This document shows, in pieces, positions 4,349-6,405 of a stretch of DNA of 6,405 nt. The first letter of the stretch is position 1; every line of letters begins with the position of its first letter. The position numbers and the translations under genes were made by a program. The notes under the pieces are model-generated. The model worked only from the letters and a program-made list of their open reading frames with translations. It made no database searches and was not told the DNA's origin. The stretch comes from Desulfurococcales archaeon (GTDB taxonomy: Archaea > Thermoproteota > Thermoprotei_A > CAZTBM01 > SZUA-1508), in the NCBI GenBank assembly GCA_015661855.1, contig DQVH01000093.1, positions 1 through 6,405 on the forward strand, given 5' to 3'.

Positions 4349-6405
4349 CTAAAAATAATCTGTAATTCTACCTTTAGGTTTCCTCATATCCAGTTTTCTA
4401 GCTCTCTCCAATGACTCCTCCTCTATACTTACACCTAACTGCTCCTTTATACTCTTAGCTATTTCAAAACCTATACCCCTTACCTGAACCAGTCTCTCTA
4501 TTGGTGCTGTAGCGAGATCCTCTAACGTTCTATATCCTGCATTGTATAGAGCTCTCGCTCTAACTCTACCAATACCCTTCAGTTTAGTAAGTTCTAATAG
4601 TTCTTCTCTTACGCCATATCTTACTCTCTCACGTAGTATATTTAATCTCCTTAATACACTATATTCTACATGGATTATTTTAGCTAGCTCTATTGTAGAG
4701 TATAATAGCCATTCTGCAGTTTCAATAATATTATGTATGTCTCCTGGTCCTACATCATATCTCTCCATTAGTACGTCCTCGGGTACCTCGTTTACCCAGT
4801 CATATAGTAATAGTGCAGTTTTAATTTCAGATAATATTGTATACTCATTTACTTCATCCCTATCAGATACATCTATGAGTAGTTCATCATACTTTTCATC
4901 TAGAACTCTTTCTAGCCACTCATAATCCCTCCTATTAATGTGTAGTTTTATCATATCCGGTACTGTAGATATTAAGTGCAGATATGAGAGGTCTGATACA
5001 TTCACTCTTTTTACACGTAAACCCCTAATTATCTTGTAAGCCGAGAGTGGATCTATATATAACTCAGCAACTCTCCTTCCTATCCTTGTAGCTTCTATTA
5101 CCCTATCCTGCACTCTTATCATCTCCATTTCCTCAAGGAGGCTTAGAATCCGCGGTATCTTCTTTTTAACCTCTTCAAGTCCATACTGTTTAGCGTACAG
5201 TGTATATGATAATATTTTGTATAGTGAGTTAACGTCTTTTGCGTGTTCAGTAGCTATTAATGCTAGAAGTTGGCTCCTTAGAGCATTTTCTGAGGCTAGC
5301 TTAGACAGTATTGACTCTGGACTAGACTTTACATAATGGTTTAGTAGGTACTCTACTTCACTACTAGTCTTCGCTATCAGTATCGCCTCTCCTATATTAT
5401 CGTAGCCTGGTCTTCCAGCTCTACCTGCAAACTGTTTATACTCCATTACCTTGATGTATACTCTACCTAGAATTGGCTCATACCTTGTATAATCGTATAT
5501 TATTACCCTTCTTGCTGGCAAATTTACTCCAGCAGCTAGTGTTGGTGTTGCTACAATAACTTTTAAAATGTTATTCCTAAATGCATTCTCTATTATCTTT
5601 CTCTGATTATAACTTAATCCAGCATGATGGAATGAAACTCCGTAGTTAAAGAGTTTAGCTAATTTCTCATTTAGCTTTGATGCTTCACTAGATTTAAGTA
5701 TTGAATCTATATATTCATCTATTCCATGTCCTGGTAGCGGTTTCACCTTCTTCGCTACCTTTTCAGCTAGGGATACAGCTCTACTTCTAGAATTAACGAA
5801 GACTAATACCTGACCTCCACTAACTATAGTATCATATACTAAATCTAGTAATGGGTCATCAAATTTTCTATGTATTCTCCTTCTATCACCTGTATTGAAA
5901 ACTATCTCACCATTATAGTATACTCCTTCCAAGAGCTTTACTGGTCTCCAGCTATCATATACGTATTCTGCATTAAGCCATGAAGCTATTTCACTTACAT
6001 TTGATATTGTTGCACTTAACGCTATAACTTGTATATCCTTTCTTAACGTTTTAAGTCTTGCAATTATCGATTCTATTACTGGACCCCGCTTTACATCATC
6101 TATGTAATGTATTTCATCTATAACTACTAATCCTACATTGCTAAACCATGGAGCTTTATGTCTTAGTAGTGAGTCAGCTTTCTCATTAGTTGTAACTATA
6201 ATATCGTATTCTCCTAGGTATGCATCATCTGAATCGTAGTCTCCGGTAGTTAATGCTACCTTTAACCCTATCTCTTCATACATCTTTAACTCATTGTATT
6301 TTTCTGATGCAATAGCCTTTAATGGTACTAGGTATACAGCTTTAATTTTATCTTTTAGTATCTTATGTGCCATTACGATTTCGGCTACTAATGTTTTTCC
6401 TGAAG
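4349..6405 (-). CDS. hel308: ATP-dependent DNA helicase Hel308 (Hjm), N-terminus outside the window
   Basis: A superfamily 2, Ski2-like 3'-5' DNA helicase that acts at stalled replication forks and in recombination repair. The frame is open to base 6405 and includes Walker A residues SGKTLVAEI upstream of the first internal ATG (6371-6373), so that ATG is not the start; the beginning of domain 1 is off the edge. Counting from that Met: motif Ia VPLKA (16-20), TTGDYDS (42-48), DEIH (86-89), motif III SATIS (120-124), motif IV FVNSRSRA (192-199), motif V ATPTLAAGVNLPARR (275-289), and motif VI QFAGRAGRPG (314-323). A winged-helix and ratchet region follows (about 350-590). The C-terminal helix-hairpin-helix domain is LKGIGRVRARALYNAGY (598-614) and VRGIGFEIAKSI (631-642). 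The protein ends in KGRITDYF, resembling a PCNA-binding box. It is the first gene in the pair with the deacetylase; its promoter is not in the window. Confidence 0.96.
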   Translation of the reverse strand, partial: SGKTLVAEIVMAHKILKDKIKAVYLVPLKAIASEKYNELKMYEEIGLKVALTTGDYDSDDAYLGEYDIIVTTNEKADSLLRHKAPWFSNVGLVVIDEIHYIDDVKRGPVIESIIARLKTLRKDIQVIALSATISNVSEIASWLNAEYVYDSWRPVKLLEGVYYNGEIVFNTGDRRRIHRKFDDPLLDLVYDTIVSGGQVLVFVNSRSRAVSLAEKVAKKVKPLPGHGIDEYIDSILKSSEASKLNEKLAKLFNYGVSFHHAGLSYNQRKIIENAFRNNILKVIVATPTLAAGVNLPARRVIIYDYTRYEPILGRVYIKVMEYKQFAGRAGRPGYDNIGEAILIAKTSSEVEYLLNHYVKSSPESILSKLASENALRSQLLALIATEHAKDVNSLYKILSYTLYAKQYGLEEVKKKIPRILSLLEEMEMIRVQDRVIEATRIGRRVAELYIDPLSAYKIIRGLRVKRVNVSDLSYLHLISTVPDMIKLHINRRDYEWLERVLDEKYDELLIDVSDRDEVNEYTILSEIKTALLLYDWVNEVPEDVLMERYDVGPGDIHNIIETAEWLLYSTIELAKIIHVEYSVLRRLNILRERVRYGVREELLELTKLKGIGRVRARALYNAGYRTLEDLATAPIERLVQVRGIGFEIAKSIKEQLGVSIEEESLERARKLDMRKPKGRITDYF

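Noticed and set aside
4220..4414. Plus-strand 64-residue frame over the Hel308/HDAC junction
   Set aside because: Spans the stop and start of two solid minus genes, with no motif or ribosome site.
4542..4925. Plus-strand 127-residue frame opposite Hel308
   Set aside because: Serine-rich antisense shadow of the conserved helicase C-terminal region.
1..6405. Defence island, CRISPR array, insertion sequence or other new multi-gene system
   Set aside because: No direct-repeat array, transposase, terminal repeats or defence-type domains seen; the genes look like ordinary archaeal chromosomal functions.

Overview
The window looks like chromosomal DNA of a hyperthermophilic archaeon, most likely a crenarchaeon (Thermoproteota). 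Four things point this way: an AGOG-type 8-oxoguanine glycosylase, a Hel308 helicase, a GC-rich tRNA with an intron in the anticodon loop and an encoded CCA, and TATA-like boxes with GGTG/GGAGGT ribosome sites in AT-rich DNA rich in AGA and ATA codons. Order-level placement (for example Desulfurococcales-like) is only a guess.

Layout, left to right. Positions 1-428 (minus) hold the N-terminal part of an MFS-type membrane transporter that runs off the left edge. Next, also on minus, come an E1-like adenylyltransferase of the MoeB/ThiF/UbaA family (556-1296) and, upstream of it, the AGOG DNA glycosylase/lyase (1367-2209, probably starting further upstream near 2248). A spliced tRNA-Pro(GGG) gene follows on minus (2356-2467). 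A small uncharacterised minus-strand protein (2513-2755) is divergent, across only 28 bp, from a plus-strand coiled-coil protein (2784-3260). That gene converges on a minus-strand two-gene unit: Hel308 helicase (4349 to beyond 6405, N-terminus cut off) followed after 13 bp by a class II-like histone deacetylase/acetylpolyamine amidohydrolase (3277-4335).

Functionally the window is mostly information processing: base-excision repair (AGOG), fork and recombination repair (Hel308), deacetylation (HDAC-like, probably co-transcribed with Hel308), tRNA, and sulfur-carrier activation (E1-like). No gene runs across a gap longer than 150 bp. I see no mobile element, CRISPR array, or clearly new multi-gene system. 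The points most worth a second look are the AGOG start (homology continues upstream of the only standard start codon, behind a strong Shine-Dalgarno that fits an ATT codon), the cysteine richness of AGOG, the E1-like protein without the usual catalytic cysteine, a PCNA-binding-like tail on Hel308, the Hel308-HDAC pairing, and the divergent uncharacterised pair with interleaved promoters.
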